Below, in pieces: positions 34,729 to 35,054 of a DNA stretch of 35,054 nucleotides. Origin of the DNA: a virus; the IMG/VR virus record IMGVR_UViG_3300009436_000056, positions 1 through 35,054 of that record; one strand, 5' to 3'. Each line of letters starts with the position of its first letter. Within the stretch, counting starts at the first letter, position 1. The notes beneath the pieces are model-generated. The model saw only the letters and a list, made by a program, of their open reading frames with translations. It searched no databases and had not been told where the DNA came from. A program made the position numbers and the translations under genes.

Positions 34729-35054
34729 ATGAAGATATACACTAATTTTACACATTTTTTAAATGAATACTTTCAAGTAAATAATCAACACGATTTGATT
34801 ATGGAAGGTGGAGCGGCAGGGCACATGAAACATCCATTTGATGATAAATCACTGACCTTTGGTGATTTTAAAAATTTAATAGAAGCTGGACTATCTGGTG
34901 AATTAAACTTTGAGGAAGAACCTACTGAAAAAACAGATGGCCAAAACTTATTTGTTACTGTAAAAAATGGTCAAGCAATGTTTGCCAGAAACAAAGGACA
35001 AATGAAAAACCCATTAGATCTCAATGGTATCATTTCAATGTTCACTGGTCACGC
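34729..35054 (+). CDS. KTDG-motif nucleotidyltransferase/ligase-like protein, 5' part
   Basis: The gene runs off the window's right edge, and 108 codons are visible. After a leader MKIYTNFTHFLNEY that resembles a capsid-targeting peptide (L-N-E ending at residue 13) comes MEGGAAGHMKHPFDD, then LTFGDFKNLIEAGLSGELNF and PTEKTDGQNLFVTVKNGQAM with FARNKGQMKNP. The KTDG tetrapeptide fits motif I (KxDG) of covalent nucleotidyltransferases such as RNA and DNA ligases, and FARNKG would fit the following strand (motif Ia/III region). The same combination is recalled from conserved hypothetical proteins of marine T4-like phages. Activity cannot be judged without the rest of the gene, where motifs III-V should be. 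Confidence 0.6.
   Translation, partial: MKIYTNFTHFLNEYFQVNNQHDLIMEGGAAGHMKHPFDDKSLTFGDFKNLIEAGLSGELNFEEEPTEKTDGQNLFVTVKNGQAMFARNKGQMKNPLDLNGIISMFTGH

Noticed and set aside
1-35054. tRNA genes, CRISPR arrays, insertion sequences, attachment sites
   Set aside because: No cloverleaf with a T-arm GTTCRA and matching acceptor was noticed by eye, and no regularly spaced repeats, transposase or integrase gene are present. A tRNA scan would be needed to exclude tRNAs fully.

Overview
The window is a stretch of an AT-rich, T4-like (contractile-tailed, myovirus-type) phage genome. Every supported gene lies on the plus strand, packed with short gaps or 1-26 bp overlaps. The phage type is set by T4-type hallmark genes: baseplate wedge proteins gp25 and gp6, the single-stranded-DNA-binding protein gp32, primase gp61, recombination mediator UvsY and helicase UvsW. 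The host is probably a member of the Bacteroidota, perhaps a marine flavobacterium. This is an inference from the general lack of Shine-Dalgarno sequences, the A-rich leaders (AAATAAATAAAA-like) just before start codons, BACON-like domains, and adhesin-type Ig/Calx-beta/cadherin-like modules typical of that phylum.

Layout. 1-5.7 kb: baseplate wedge block, made of the end of a virion structural protein, gp25, gp6, a 90-residue protein and a 924-residue gp7/gpI-like protein. 5.7-26.5 kb: a large accessory tail/fibre block with a short fibre-like protein, 645- and 1244-residue structural proteins, a 2772-residue protein with an N-terminal adhesin-like array, a collagen-repeat fibre protein, two tandem stand-alone BACON-like proteins, a membrane-anchored coiled-coil protein with an outer-membrane-like C-terminus (spanin-like), a 689-residue structural protein and a tail-tube-like protein. 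26.5-27.8 kb: three small proteins. Two begin with a peptide resembling the T4 capsid-targeting sequence, and the third carries a similar peptide at its C-terminus. 27.8-33.0 kb: DNA metabolism, with a RuvC-like resolvase, a small protein, gp32, a gp61-like primase, a small protein, UvsY and UvsW. 33.0-35.05 kb: a 544-residue multidomain protein and the start of a conserved phage protein with a KTDG nucleotidyltransferase-like motif behind another capsid-targeting-like leader.

The left two thirds would build the baseplate, the tube and the host-recognition apparatus. The right third supplies recombination-dependent replication: gp32 coats ssDNA, UvsY would load the recombinase, UvsW remodels branches, the RuvC-like enzyme resolves them, and gp61 primes. 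The sites of most interest are a 12-bp perfect intergenic inverted repeat before the giant 2772-residue gene, interleaved inverted repeats before the gp32 region, a gp32 leader resembling the T4 autoregulatory operator, and the set of possible capsid-targeting leaders. No tRNA, rRNA, CRISPR array or insertion sequence was recognised.
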